Origin: Phialophora verrucosa
Lineage: Eukaryota > Ascomycota > Eurotiomycetes > Chaetothyriales > Herpotrichiellaceae
Length of the DNA stretch: 64,000 nt
Assembly (NCBI GenBank): GCA_002099365.1
Contig: MSED01000013.1
Span: 2,046,001 to 2,110,000 of the forward strand
Direction of reading: 5' to 3'
Positions 21,507 to 32,700 of the stretch are shown piece by piece; position 1 is the first letter of the stretch; every line of letters starts with the position of its first letter. A model generated the notes under the pieces. That model saw nothing but the letters and a program-made list of their open reading frames with translations, had not been told where the DNA came from and searched no databases. The position numbers and the translations under genes were made by a program.

Positions 21507-22276
21507 GGTCGCACGAGACTAGTGAGGCTGCCTTGAGACTTGAGATCAACAGGATAAAAGGCAGGATACAAACAATCCCGCCGACGCAGGTGGGATGAAA
21601 TGCCTCAACAATCTCACAGTATCAGATAGAACGAGAAGGACAAACCTTGGACCAACGCTCGGCGGCTACAGCAAGTTTCTTATTATATTCATGACACCTA
21701 ACGCTGGGCATCGTCCCCCATCGCCAATTGAATTGGATGATCGCATTGAAAAGCGGGCGGCAAAGCAAGCTGAATGATCCTTGCGTCAGAGACACAGCCA
21801 CAACTTGATCTCCAGCCACAGGTGCACCAGCCACAACACCCAGAATCCAGACCGCCGGAGAAAAGGACTCGTGGTGTGTGGTACGCCACGGAACGGAAAT
21901 GGGCTGATGTTTGCCCTTCTGACAGCCCTCGACTGTGCATTCCACCAGAGCGCGGACGAGATCTGACTCGAGCTTGTTCTTTTTGCCCAGGAGCCAATTA
22001 AGAGTGAAAGGCTTCCGTTCTAGGCATGGTGGCACCTGCAAGATAGGATCCGATGCCTTGAATAGCCGCTTTGCCCCGGGTGCCCTTGGGTGAGCCGAGC
22101 GCCGAGGGAGTGCCCGAAGCATTTGCGTCGGACAGCGACATTGTGTTTTTCGCCAGTACTTTGCATTCGCCGAACATTGACCTTCCGAGCCTTGGTCTTG
22201 TATGCGACCTCTATATACGTAGGGTTTCCCACCTCAGCTCCTCCTCCCGTCCCAGTCGACACCCCAAGCACACAAG
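21507..22276. other. Divergent promoter, spartin-like / acyl-CoA dehydrogenase
   Basis: 770 bp shared between divergent genes. Apart from a TATA box near the acyl-CoA dehydrogenase start, I see no distinct element. Open frames in it overlap both strands and look random. Confidence 0.45.
22212..22217 (+). promoter_or_regulatory. TATA box of the acyl-CoA dehydrogenase gene
   Basis: TATATA sits 65 nt upstream of the ATG at 22277, in an otherwise GC-balanced promoter. The spacing fits a fungal TATA element with a short leader. Confidence 0.4.
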
Positions 22277-23703
22277 ATGGCTTCGTTACAGAGAACGCTG
22301 CGACCCCTCACCAAAGCCACAGCTCTCCTTTCGTCCACGACACCTGCGACGCGGTCTATACCTCGCAGAAGTCTTTTACCGAAGCGATCGCTTGCCACCA
22401 CTTCGAGACGACGCTATGCCGAACCCTACATGCCCGACGATGTCGATACCGACTCTCTCTCGCCCACACCCATCACCCACTTTTCGGAAACAGAGCGAAT
22501 GCTCGCAGAATCAGTGTCAAAATGGGCCAACGAAGAAGTCGCTCCCAAGGTTCGAGAGATGGACGAGAATGAACAGATGGATCCGGCCGTGGTCGAGCAA
22601 ATGTTCGAACAAGGCCTTATGGCATTTGAGATTCCTGAGGAGTACGGCGGCGCCGGCATGAACTTCACCTCTGCCATCGTTGGCATTGAGGAGATAGCAA
22701 GAGTAGATCCGTCCGTCTCGGTTATGTGTGATGTGCACAATACACTGGTGGTGACAGCCATCCTCAAGTATGGCAGTGAAGCATTCAAGAAAGAATGGTT
22801 GCCCAAACTTGCCACTAACACAGTGGGTGCTTTCTGTCTATCGGAGCCGGCGTCAGGGTCAGATGCTTTTGCGCTTAAGACGAAGGCAGAGAAGACAGAG
22901 AACGGATACAAGGTATGTCCTTCCCCGAGCAAGCCGTGGTTGTGGCGACCAGTCAGATGCCAGGGTGTACGAGCTGTGCTTACGGAAGACATTAGATCAA
23001 CGGCTCCAAGATGTGGATCACAAACTCTATGGAAGCTGATTTCTTCCTCGTTTTCGCCAACCTAAACCCCGAAGCCGGCTACAAGGGCATTTCTGCCTTT
23101 GTCGTCACCAAGGGCATGAAGGGCTTCAGCATCGCCAAGAAGGAGAAGAAGCTCGGCATCCGCGCATCCAGCACGTGTGTCCTCAACTTCGACGACGTCG
23201 AGGTACCCCGAGAGAATCTCCTTGGGACCGAAGGCCAGGGCTACAAGTACGCCATCGGTCTCCTGAATGAAGGGCGGATCGGCATTGGCGCTCAGATGAC
23301 CGGTCTTGCTCTTGGCGCGTGGGAGAACGCTGCCAAATATGTGTGGAACGACCGGAAACAGTTTGGCAAGCTGATTGGGGAGTTCCAGGGCATGCAACAC
23401 CAACTGGCGCAAGCCTACACGGAGATTGCTGCGGCGCGCGCGCTGGTCTACAATGCGGCCAGAAAGAAGGAAGCGGGCGAAGACTTTGTCACCGACGCGG
23501 CCATGGCCAAACTGTACGCCAGCCAGGTTGCCGGCCGAGTAAGCGGACTAGCTGTCGAGTGGATGGGTGGGATGGGCTTCGTGCGAGAGGGCATTGCTGA
23601 GAAGATGTTTCGCGACAGCAAGATCGGGGCGATCTACGAGGGGACAAGCAACATCCAGCTCACAACAATAGCCAAGGCGCTGCAGAAGAAGTACACGTCG
23701 TGA
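22277..23703 (+). CDS. Mitochondrial short/branched-chain acyl-CoA dehydrogenase
   Basis: FAD enzyme that oxidises acyl-CoA to enoyl-CoA in beta-oxidation or branched-chain amino-acid breakdown, passing electrons to ETF. Exons 22277-22912 and 22996-23703 encode 447 aa. The 83-nt intron (GTATGT...ACATTAG) joins NGYK to INGSKMWITNS. The first 45 residues are Arg/Ser/Ala-rich without acids, a typical mitochondrial presequence. Family signatures are IPEEYGGAG, CLSEPASGSDAFALKTKA and the FAD-proximal WITNSMEADFFLVFA. YEGTSNIQLTTIAKALQKKY at the C-terminus contains the Glu (about 427) used as catalytic base in short/branched-chain members. The exact acyl preference cannot be read from the sequence. 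An ACADSB-like enzyme is most likely. Confidence 0.93.
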
Positions 23704-24067
23704 GGAGTGCTTGGGGGCCGTGTATAGATCGGAACGCTACCGTGGAGGTAGGCTGTATTTTAAGCCGTGGTATACTGCTTCTGGCACCAGTGGTGGCCAC
23801 CCGTGGGATTCGAATCGGCGGAGTTTAAACAGCAGCCCGGAGTGCGGCCGAGTTAGGTTCATACCACATTGGCTCCAAGTGCAGCGATGCCTTCTTGGCC
23901 GTTTAGTCAGAGCGTCTTTGAAGATAGACCCTCGACCGCATTTGCCACAGGGGCATTGAGGTTGTGAATTTATATGCGGGCGACCGTCGCTGCCAGTGCG
24001 GCCGCCCGACCGCCAACTTCGTCTTCCCTTGGCTTCACCTCTCTGCCCTGAACCACCATCGCCCACC
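23704..24067. other. Short intergenic region upstream of the Zn2Cys6 gene
   Basis: 364 bp between same-strand genes, carrying the promoter of the regulator. A B-box-like GATTCGAATC at 23807-23816 was examined and does not fold into a tRNA. Confidence 0.4.
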
Positions 24068-25762
24068 ATGGACCTGGACATGCCAGAGCAAGCGGACCGG
24101 GCTCCCCAGGCCTGCGTCTCTTGTCGACGACAGAAGCGCAAGTGCGACAAGCTGCTGCCCAGCTGCTCGTTGTGCAGCCGCATGTCCCGCCCATGCGACT
24201 ATTCGGAAGCCATCCCCAACCCCACCTCGGAAGACTTTGCAACCATGAGGCAGAAGATCGCCGACTTGGAGGCTCGTCTGGAAGGGCGTCGGTCTGAAAG
24301 CTGGCACCGGCCCATGCGTTCCCTTAGCAGGAGCCCAGGCAGCTCTGTCGACCGTCACTCGACCGGCGACCGCTATGCCACGTTCCCGGCGGCCTTCTTT
24401 CTCGACGGCGATGTCTTCAAGGAGGCCCAGATGGTCGTCCTCAAACCCAACATTCCCGTGCCCCCCGAAGTCGCGGCCACTGTGGGAGTCTCCATCCTAG
24501 ACATCCAGGACGTCGTGGATCGGTACTTTGCCAACGTCCACATCTGGCTGCCTTTCGTGTCGAAAAAGCGCATGCAATTGGCCTTGTCGAACCCCGGCGT
24601 GGAGCTGACCCTGGACCTCGCCCTTCTGCTGCTCTCGATGAAGCTGATCGTGCAAGTGCCCCAAGGCGGCCCGCACAGTGCTCGCTCGCCGCTCTACAGT
24701 CTGACGAAGGGCTATTTCAACATGGTCGACTCGTTCGGGGTCGTCTCATTACAGGTGCTCCAAGCCGACCTCTTGATTGCCGCATACGAGATTGGTCATG
24801 GAATATACCCGGCCGCTTATCTGACCACTGGGCACTGCGCCCGGCTGGGTCATATCCTCGGCCTTAACGACAGACAGAATGCCCCTCAACTGCTCAGAAG
24901 AAGGCCAGGGGCTTGGGCCGAGCTCGAAGAGATGAAACGGGTGTGGTGGACGGTAATGCTCCTCGACCGGTAAGTGCCAGCCCCCTTCAGCCCACGATCC
25001 GTGGACTAAGCGATGTTTAGTTATGTCAATCTTGGCTCCCGCGGCCATCCTCTGGCGACAGAAGATCCTGTCCGGAACGAAACGTTGCCTGCGGACGATG
25101 ACATGTGGGATGAAGGCGAGCTCAGCAGCAGTGAACCGCTGTACGTGTCCACACCGACCAACGTGAGAGCTGGCCCCTTCGCGCGCACATCCCAAGCCAC
25201 ACATTTACTCGGGAGGCTCATCCGCCTGCTGGACGACCGAATCCTCGATCCGTCCATGCGATTCACAGAAGCTATCCAGCTGCATCGGACCCTCCAAGCG
25301 TTGGCCAACCTTCTCCCCAATGATGTCCATCGCGCGCCGGAGCGGTATGGGACGCCTCTGGCGATTTGCTACAGCAGCCTTATGCACCTTTGCGATCCTT
25401 TTGCCTGTACAGAGTCGAATCATGGCCAACACACGGTGGAAGAGACCGAAATGCAGACCATCGCAATTGCCGGCTTGAAGACATTGGCCGCTGACGTCCT
25501 CCGGTTCAGCGAGCTATTCCATATTAGCATGCTGGCGAATCCTGCTGCCACAAGTCCGCTGATCGGAGACTGTCTGTATTTCGCAGCCTCGATCTATGCC
25601 TGGCATGCCAATGAGACGGGCTTGCAGTCGATGGCAGATGCATATCATTCTCTCAGGAGGGTGCTAGAAACGATGGGAACTCGGTGGGCTGTAGCCCACC
25701 AATATCTTGCTCTACTCAACACAAGCAAAGAGACACTGTACGCTGACTCGGTGCTGATTTGA
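24068..25762 (+). CDS. Zn2Cys6 binuclear-cluster transcription factor
   Basis: Fungal zinc-cluster regulator, target unknown. Exons 24068-24969 and 25021-25762 give 547 aa. The intron is 51 nt (GTAAGT...ATGTTTAG), and the phase-2 junction joins VMLLDR to YVNLGSRG. The DNA-binding motif at residues 16-43 has spacing C-X2-C-X6-C-X6-C-X2-C-X6-C, beginning CVSCRRQKRKC. A heptad-like segment follows (MRQKIADLEARLEG), probably for dimerisation. The rest is the fungal-specific transcription-factor middle region, with DVVDRYFANVHIWLPFV and the typical GxxArlgHILGLN pattern before WWTVMLLDR. The first ATG (23996) of the open frame precedes the cluster by 41 residues; 24068, with CACC before it, is preferred. 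It ends next to the RTA1-type relic on the opposite strand. Confidence 0.9.
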
Positions 25763-25799
25763 AGAAACCTTGAGACGACAGGCCCGGTGACAGTGGTCA

Positions 25800-26625
25800 C
25801 CTCTTCTCCAACCACCGGCCTGGATGTCACGAGACGAGCATATCCACCGCCATCACCATAGGCAAAGCACTCGAGATACCCGAAGAAGACCTCATGCATG
25901 GACGAATGCTCCAGGAGTCCTTCGGTCGTCTCGGCCAGTCGAAAACATGTCTACAGATATGCCGCGGCAGAAGCCACGATGACCGCATCTGAAAAGACCT
26001 TCGAATCCCTCGCCATGGCTTTCCTCGCCCGGTACACGAAAAGACAGAACAAGAGGATGAACACACGGCAAACAAGAAGACCGGAATGCCAACCCGCGAA
26101 AGAGGACGCTGTTGAGCATGTCTGGATCTTCCTGATCGGAACAAGCCCTCCCGCCAGCTCTGCACCACCAACGCCACAACATCGAAGACAATGAACACCC
26201 GCAGTTGCACATCGTTGAGAGCGGGCCGGAAACCTTTCCTCCCAACCCCGATCAGGATCGAGACGATGGTGTATATGGTGGCGGAGAAAGCACCCGCGCC
26301 ATAACAACGGGTAAACAAAATAGGACACCGCGCGGGAGTTCTTTTGCGAGACGAGCAATCGAAACTTGTAGCCCTCTATCGCCGGACAATCCTCCCGGGG
26401 GGTGCAGAAATACCAAATGCGACGGCAGATGAGGAGCCATGTATGCCCAAGCAGGGCGATGATAAAGAGTACGACGCCCAAGATGCCCAGTGTCAACGAG
26501 GTGGCATGCCGGTTTGAGCGCTGTCGTCTGAAAGTCACCCCTGTTACAATATACTTACTCATGTACTGTGATGTAGGCGGAGTCAACAGTACCCGGGCAA
26601 GGCCAGTCGGAATCAACGTAGCCAT
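25800..26625 (-). pseudogene. Decayed RTA1-family membrane protein
   Basis: Remnant of a seven-span RTA1-like protein (lipid-translocating exporter family: Rta1, Rsb1, Pug1). RTA1 hallmarks occur in the expected order but in changing frames. The N-terminal span LTLGILGVVLFIIALLGHTW plus RRIWYF is in one frame. GAGAFSATIYTIVSILIGVG and FIVFDVVALVVQ are in a second. RAGG with a GLAF block is in a third. VFILLFCLFVYRARKA returns to the first. After an in-frame TAG at 25953-25951 the same frame continues with FRLAETTEGLLEHSSMHEVF. The family's end motif ALPMV...HPGR is again in the second frame, interrupted by TGA at 25829-25827. At least four shifts and two stops in 0.8 kb argue against introns. 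A GTAAGT...TTTCAG pair near 26553-26530 may be an original intron. Confidence 0.78.
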
Positions 26626-27234
26626 AAGGTAAAGGTGCGGCAGGCTTGGTCCGACATGATCAAAGCTTGCATCTACAGTCGCCGTACGGTATTTTGAGGT
26701 TGGAATTCATGTATGTATGGGAGCAAGAGTGCCCGTCACAACATCCATCTGAAGAAATGCTAGAAGTTACGCTCGCGTACATGCATATATTATGTCATAT
26801 CTCTAAAGTGGCCCGTATCCCCATCCACAGTCCCTCGCCCGTGGTCTTGGTTTGTATAGAGTCAAGATCGTGTGGTGCCAGTCTTGACGTACGTCGGCCG
26901 AGTAGACCGGCGGCCGCCGTGGCCAGGGTTGTACAGTAGACCAACAGTAAGCTACAACAATCAACGACAGAATGGATCACGGTGACTTTGCCTTACTGGG
27001 TGAGATCTCCGCTCATGTCGTGGCCGGAGTACGAGTAGGAGTACACAGTGTGCGCTGTGTTTCTGTGTTCTAAGTGGAGAGAATCATCTCAGACACGCAG
27101 TCATTTCAAGTCTTGGCCACCCCCTTTATGCGTCATTTGACGCGGGCGCATCCAACGCATTCAAACAACCTTTCAATCAACACAAAGATTTCCCTCCCTT
27201 CGCGGCGGGTGTAACGTGTCCCTCGCTCTTGACC
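26626..27234. other. Divergent intergenic region, RTA1 relic / gwt1
   Basis: About 610 bp containing the gwt1 promoter and the former promoter side of the RTA1-like relic. GTACGAGTAGGAGTAC occurs near 27028. No coding region recognised. Confidence 0.4.
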
Positions 27235-29018
27235 ATGTCCAAAGACGCCGCAGCAAATTACAAGGTCCGGAAGGAGGCATTCGTGTCGAACCTGGCGGGA
27301 AGCTCGTTGACCGAGATCAACCTGGTAACCCTCGTCGCTGCTGTAAGTTAATTAGTCCGAGTCGAACACAGACACAGACACGCGAAACATCCCCCCAGGA
27401 GGCTGTGCGCGGGAGGGAAACGATCACTAATACTCTCGCCTAGTCTGCAGTCTTCCTTTGGACGGCATTGCAGACCCGACATTCCTTCTTCACACCATAC
27501 ACGACCGTGGCCCTGGTGGCGGATTTCCTGCTCAATGTCTGCGCCATTTTGTTCGCCATCACGCTCTACTCATCCGCTCCTCTGGCGCTGAGTATTTTCC
27601 TAATCACGCCGGGGATACTGCTCCTGCTCCTTGGTCCTAGGGACGGTCCTCCGAGTCCTCCAGCCAATGGTCCAACAACAACAACGGCAACAAGGGCAGC
27701 GAAGAAAGCGGCGACAGGATCTGGGTCTCGCGACTCTGAGAATGGCGCCGCTTTAACGGCATCACCAGGGAGGCCAACGCTTGTGGTCCGCCCGTTCCTC
27801 ACGCACTACCGGGGCTCCATGCTCGTGGTGACCTGCCTTGCCATCCTGGCCGTCGACTTCCCCATCTTCCCGCGCCGGTACGCCAAGGTCGAAACATGGG
27901 GCACTTCGCTCATGGACCTGGGCGTGGGATCCTTCGTCTTCTCCGCCGGCGTGGTGTCTGCTCGAGCGATCGTCCGCTCTGACGACGACCACCACCGTCC
28001 ATCTCAGGCCTCCGCGGCGGCGAGGAATACCTTCGCCGCCCGCTTCGTCAAGGCCCTTCGCCATTCAGCCCCGCTGCTCATCCTCGGCTTCATCCGGCTT
28101 TACAGCGTCAAGGGCCTGGACTACGCCGAGCACGTCACCGAATACGGCGTGCACTGGAACTTCTTCTTCACGCTCGCCTTGCTCCCGCCGTTCGTCGAGA
28201 TCTCCGACACGGCCACGCGCCGCCTGTTCAAGTCGTACGAGGTATTTGCCCTCGTCTTGACCGTGACGTACGAGCTGGTCCTCAACAACACCCGCCTCCT
28301 GTCGTACATCCTGGTCTCGCCGCGCGGGCCCGACCTCCTGGCCAAGAACCGCGAGGGTGTCTTTTCCTTCGCAGGCTACTTGGCCATCTTCCTCGCCGGC
28401 CGCGGAGTCGGCGTGCCACTCGTGCAATTCAACGTCCCTCCGGGTCCAGATCCGAACCCGGCTCCGACACCACGCCACCGATCCCTAGACATGACACGCC
28501 GAGAACGGGTCTCGGTCCTGCAGAAACTGCTCCTCCGTGCCGTCGTATACACGGCGCTCTACCTCGTCTCGACCAACCTGCACACGTTCAACCTGGCCGT
28601 GTCGCGCCGCCTGGCCAACCTCCCCTACGTCCTCTGGGTCGTCGCATTCAACACGGCCCAACTCTTCCTGTTCGGCCTGGTAGAGTCCTGGGGCCCCCAA
28701 TTCTCGTACTCTGCCCCGACTTCACAGCAGGACAACGGGACGAAAGGCGAGAAGGAGCAGCAGCAGCAGCAGCAGCAGCAAGACCGGGAGGCCGCGCGCG
28801 CGCGCGCCACCGCGACGAGCACGATCTTGAGGGTCTTCAACGGCAACGGGCTCGCCGCGTTCCTCGTCGCCAATCTCTTGACCGGGCTGGTCAACCTCAG
28901 CCTCAATACTTTGGACATGCCACCGGCTCGCGCCATGGCCCTGCTGATAGGATACGCCGTGGCTGTGACGGCCGTGGCGCTGGCCTTGGACGTATCCGGC
29001 CTCAAGATCAGGTTGTGA
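27235..29018 (+). CDS. gwt1: Gwt1, GPI-anchor inositol acyltransferase
   Basis: ER multi-pass enzyme that acylates the inositol of GlcN-PI during GPI-anchor synthesis (PIG-W/Gwt1), and the known target of the antifungal manogepix. Exons 27235-27342 and 27444-29018 encode 560 aa. The first exon encodes MSKDAAANYKVRKEAF..., a 36-residue luminal start. The 101-nt intron (GTAAGT...TCGCCTAG) joins TLVAA to SAVFLWTALQTRHSF. Family blocks are FLTHYRGSMLVVTC, ILAVDFPIFPRRYAKVETWG, SLMDLGVGSFVFSAGVVSAR, FIRLYSVKGLDYAEHVTEYG and VHWNFFFTLA. Loops carry lineage-specific insertions: T/A-rich at about 105-135, and a run of eight Gln (CAG repeats, about 28759-28782) at about residue 476. It converges with kog1. 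Confidence 0.95.
28759..28782 (+). repeat. CAG (polyglutamine) microsatellite inside gwt1
   Basis: Eight consecutive CAG codons in the hydrophilic loop before the last membrane spans of Gwt1, flanked by charged codons. Likely length-variable between strains. Confidence 0.7.
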
Positions 29019-29709
29019 TCAGTCAAGGTACAATGGGTCGCTGCACGGCACTGCACCCTGCCGCGGCGTGACGTTCAAAGGCGGACGAGCACAACGCCAA
29101 TCAGGCCCCAGGCGCTGAGGCTCGGATATCAAATATATGGTTACTCCGTAATGACGACTCAAATCCGCGTCCTGAAGCCCTGATTAGCATCTACATTTTC
29201 ACACGCGTTTCTGTTTCTTTCCCAGCACCAGCGAGAGAATTTCGTCGTGGCTTCCTTTCTTCTATTCGTTGGTCCTCATTCAAACCTCATTACAGGCCTA
29301 TCACAGTACGTGTATCGTGGCCACCCGCACCCTGTTATGCCCTTGCGCTACCCTTCCTTGCTATCCGATACTGTGCTATGCTAAGCTTCGCAATGCGCAA
29401 TGTCCCTGCCGTCTGACCACTCATGCAGGAGAACCAATGCCTCAGTCGTGCGGGTACCTGGGGGGCCGTACCATAACTTCCAGCTGGCAAAGATGCAAGA
29501 TCGTCACGCAACCTAGCACCAACCCTGTGTTGCCATTACTCAAGCAAAGGGAGTATCCTCGACTCATCGTTTCCGTTCAAATCAACAGCGCTGCAACGAG
29601 CTCACTCTCACTTGCATCAGTGAGCACCTTGCTCATGCCTTTGCCCTTGTCCCACCCCTTCCTGGCTCTACCATCGCGCTTTGCGTCTTCCAGCCCCACT
29701 GAGCTGCTT
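29019..29709. other. Tail-to-tail intergenic region, gwt1 / kog1
   Basis: About 690 bp. It contains the inverted repeat TTACTCCGTAA at 29141-29151. An open frame (29269-29994) extends into the antisense of kog1 and looks like a shadow. No gene recognised. Confidence 0.45.
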
Positions 29710-32700
29710 CTAGTAACTAACCAGTCCGACCCCGGTATCCCCCAGCCCCGCGCACGCCAGCACCATGCGATGAGGATGATACGCCGTCGCCACAATGGGC
29801 TGTCTTCCGATCCCCAAGCGTCCGGCACTAACTCCGACATTGACACCGACACTCCCCACCGCGCCCGCCAATTGAGCCATGCGCGTGGACGACGGTTCAA
29901 AAATCCCGAGAGAGTCGCCGTTCGTGTTGAAGGTCTTGACTTCATGCCTATCAGTGCCAACGCAGAATATGGGAGCGTGTTCATGTACGGATAGACTCCT
30001 CAGCAGCGCGGTTGGTTTCTCGGGTGTCGAGATTGTGGAGTTGGTGCCGTCTTTGATATTATCAAGTTTCAGGGGTAAAGGTGTGTTGCTGGTCGCATTA
30101 AGTGTCAATACAGCCTTGTCATTGCGCAAATCCCATAATTTCACTTCCCCGTTGCGACTGCCGGAGATGAGTTCTCGCACGCCGCCGCGCTGCATGTGAA
30201 TGTTCGTGATCCATTGTCTGTGCTCCCTCCAGAGCTTGACCATGGCGGTACGCGGATTGAGTCTCTGATCGAAGACTCTGACCACACCGTCTCCGAAGCC
30301 GGCAATGAAGATATGGCCCGCGACTTTATCGCTCGTTAGGGAAGTCACGCAACTGGAGCTTCTCGCAGGAATGTCGCCCACACACAGCTCGGTCGCGGCA
30401 TTCCAGACTTTGATGACCTTGACGTCGCCGGCGACGAGGGCTTTGCCCTGGCCTTGCTGCCAGTCAAACACCAACCCTGCGTTTTTGTTGCTGGGTATCA
30501 GCTCCGTAAGAGCTCGGAAGGCTGTGATGACCTTTACTTCTGCGGGATTGGCGTAGTTCTTGTACACCTTCAGAATACCGTCCGAACTGCCCACCATGAG
30601 GAGAGGTTGATCGTCTTCATTGAGAAACTTGGCATCGTTGATCCGGGAGCCGGTAGGGTTGCCATTGCTGAAACGACTGAGTTGTTCGTTGTTCTGGAAG
30701 TCCCAGATCGTGATGGTGTCTTTGTCATCGGCGACAGCAAGGTGATCGTCAAACTGATGGAACGTCATTTTCATCGGCTGTGTCTGATTGTTCAGAAAGC
30801 CCTGCGGACGGATCCACTTCGAGCTGCCCGCCACGGCTTTTAGGGGCTGGTTGTCGGCAATGATCTTCTCGTTACGATTCCTACGCCATAATCTCGAGTT
30901 GTAATCTGCCGAGCCTGGTTCATCCGGATCATTTGGTCGCATTTGCGGCTCCCTGAAGTATTCTGTGGACCATTCCAACAAGGTGCTCAACAAGGGGAAA
31001 GCTGGCGGATTCTTTGGGTCCAGGGGCACAAAGCCAGCCGATGTGGGCTGCTGTGCGGAATGATACGATCCTGGGGTACTTTTGGCATTGGGTGAGTCTG
31101 GCGGTCGACTCCATTCTGGTGGAAGGCGACTCCTAGGAGTGTTGACTGGCTGCACTAGATCTCTGGTCTTTGTCGGAGATACCTCAGGACTTGTTGAGGA
31201 AGATGAAGCATTGGATGTGGTGCCGAATGCGAGGTTGCGAAGTGAGCTGCCCGCTCTCTTCAAGCTCAGAGACAAGTAGCTCTGCTGTTTCGTCAAGGTT
31301 GGCGAAGGCGTGCCAGATTGCGCCTGAACCGGCTTCAGCGAGTCTCTACTAGAGACCTTCTTGAGCTGGGAGTCCTCTCTTTTCGTGAACCTCAACAGGT
31401 CATCAAGAATAGCCAGAGCCATGTGACCCATGGGCGAGTTGACCAATGTCTCGTGCACGTGGTCAACAATGAGTGATGCGTTTCGTGCCACTTCTGGGTG
31501 AGGATCAACCGATAGCATCAAGATCTGAACCCAGATCGACCCGTAGATCGTGTTTGCCGATATTGGCACCCATTTGAGTGATCGACTGTTCTCTACGCTG
31601 CCTGATTCGGATTGTTTGTATGGATGACGGTCCCGTTCTTCCACAAGCTGTTCGTAGGCGACCACAATGAATTTGTTCTCGTAGCGCTTGACGAAGTGAG
31701 ATAGGAAGACGACCAACTCTTTCCGCACCAGCGTGCTGCCGTCCGTAGTCAGAAAGAGCACCGAAGAGGCAATGCCCTCTTCAATCTGGGAGACTTGGTC
31801 TGTAAGGTCTGGTATGCCGACGAAGTTGGTCAATGCATGAAGCATAGCCGCACGCACTTCAGGGACGGGGTCAAGCGAGAGTTCGCAGAGCCTGGCATGC
31901 GCCATGCACCTGATACCCATCCACTTGGCGTCTGCGTAATCCTTCCAGAGCATGCTGAGACACAGGCACGACCATTGTCGCAGTAGTGGGTTTTCAGGTT
32001 CAGCCATATTCAGCAAGCAGGCACTGAAAAGCTCCGGCAACAAACAAACAGTCTGGCCCGGTGGGTAGTTTTTGCAGAATGTGGCCACGATGAATGCACA
32101 CATGGCCCGGTGCTCGCTGGCGTTACCGACGGGAATATCCGACCGCGGATTCATGATAGAGATGAAATAGTGGATTCCGTTGTCCTTAAGCAGATCCAAC
32201 TGGACGGTGGAGTCGACGGCCATGATTCGAGCCCAGATGAAGACCATTACTGGCTTGAGCTCCAGCGACGCCGCCTGGAGGAGCTTCACCACGTACGGGA
32301 ATATTCCAATACTCAACGCGAGGTGGACAGCCCAAGGCCCCAGATCCAGGAACTTGCTCAAGAGAATCAATGCTCGTAATCTGTGGACCTGGCTCAGGAG
32401 GACTTGCAAGACGATCGGCAGCTGATCGGGTGCTCGATCCTTGGTTGGACCAGAGCTAAGATATACCTCAAATGCGGTAAGTTGTTCAGCGAAGAAGGTT
32501 GAGTGCTGATATTCGTAGACACGCTTGCCCTCATCCGCTTCCCGAAGCAACGGGAGTTGTGCTAGGACCATCTCCATGGCGAGATCCCAACTCTGCCAGA
32601 GAGGATGCCGATGCGTCTCAGGAAGGGCCGGAGATGATATGGGGTGACAGTGGTTTGCCCTCATGATACGCTCACTCAGCAGGAAATTTCGAAAGAGTGC

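Noticed and set aside
22071..22661. 196-codon frame overlapping the acyl-CoA dehydrogenase start
   Set aside because: Shadow of the dehydrogenase in another frame; Pro/Ser/Arg-rich.
23807..23816. B-box-like GATTCGAATC suggesting a tRNA
   Set aside because: The flanking bases do not form a T-stem on either strand, and no A-box or acceptor stem is present at the right distance.
25800..26625. RTA1 locus as an intact multi-intron gene
   Set aside because: The frame changes lack GT..AG pairs at the needed places, and two in-frame stops lie within homologous sequence.
23996..26625. Secondary-metabolite or resistance cluster around the Zn2Cys6 regulator
   Set aside because: No synthase, tailoring enzymes or transporter other than the decayed RTA1 relic; the neighbours are housekeeping genes.
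29269..29994. 241-codon plus-strand frame at the kog1 3' end
   Set aside because: Its second half is antisense to conserved WD40 codons of kog1; the first half is compositionally random.
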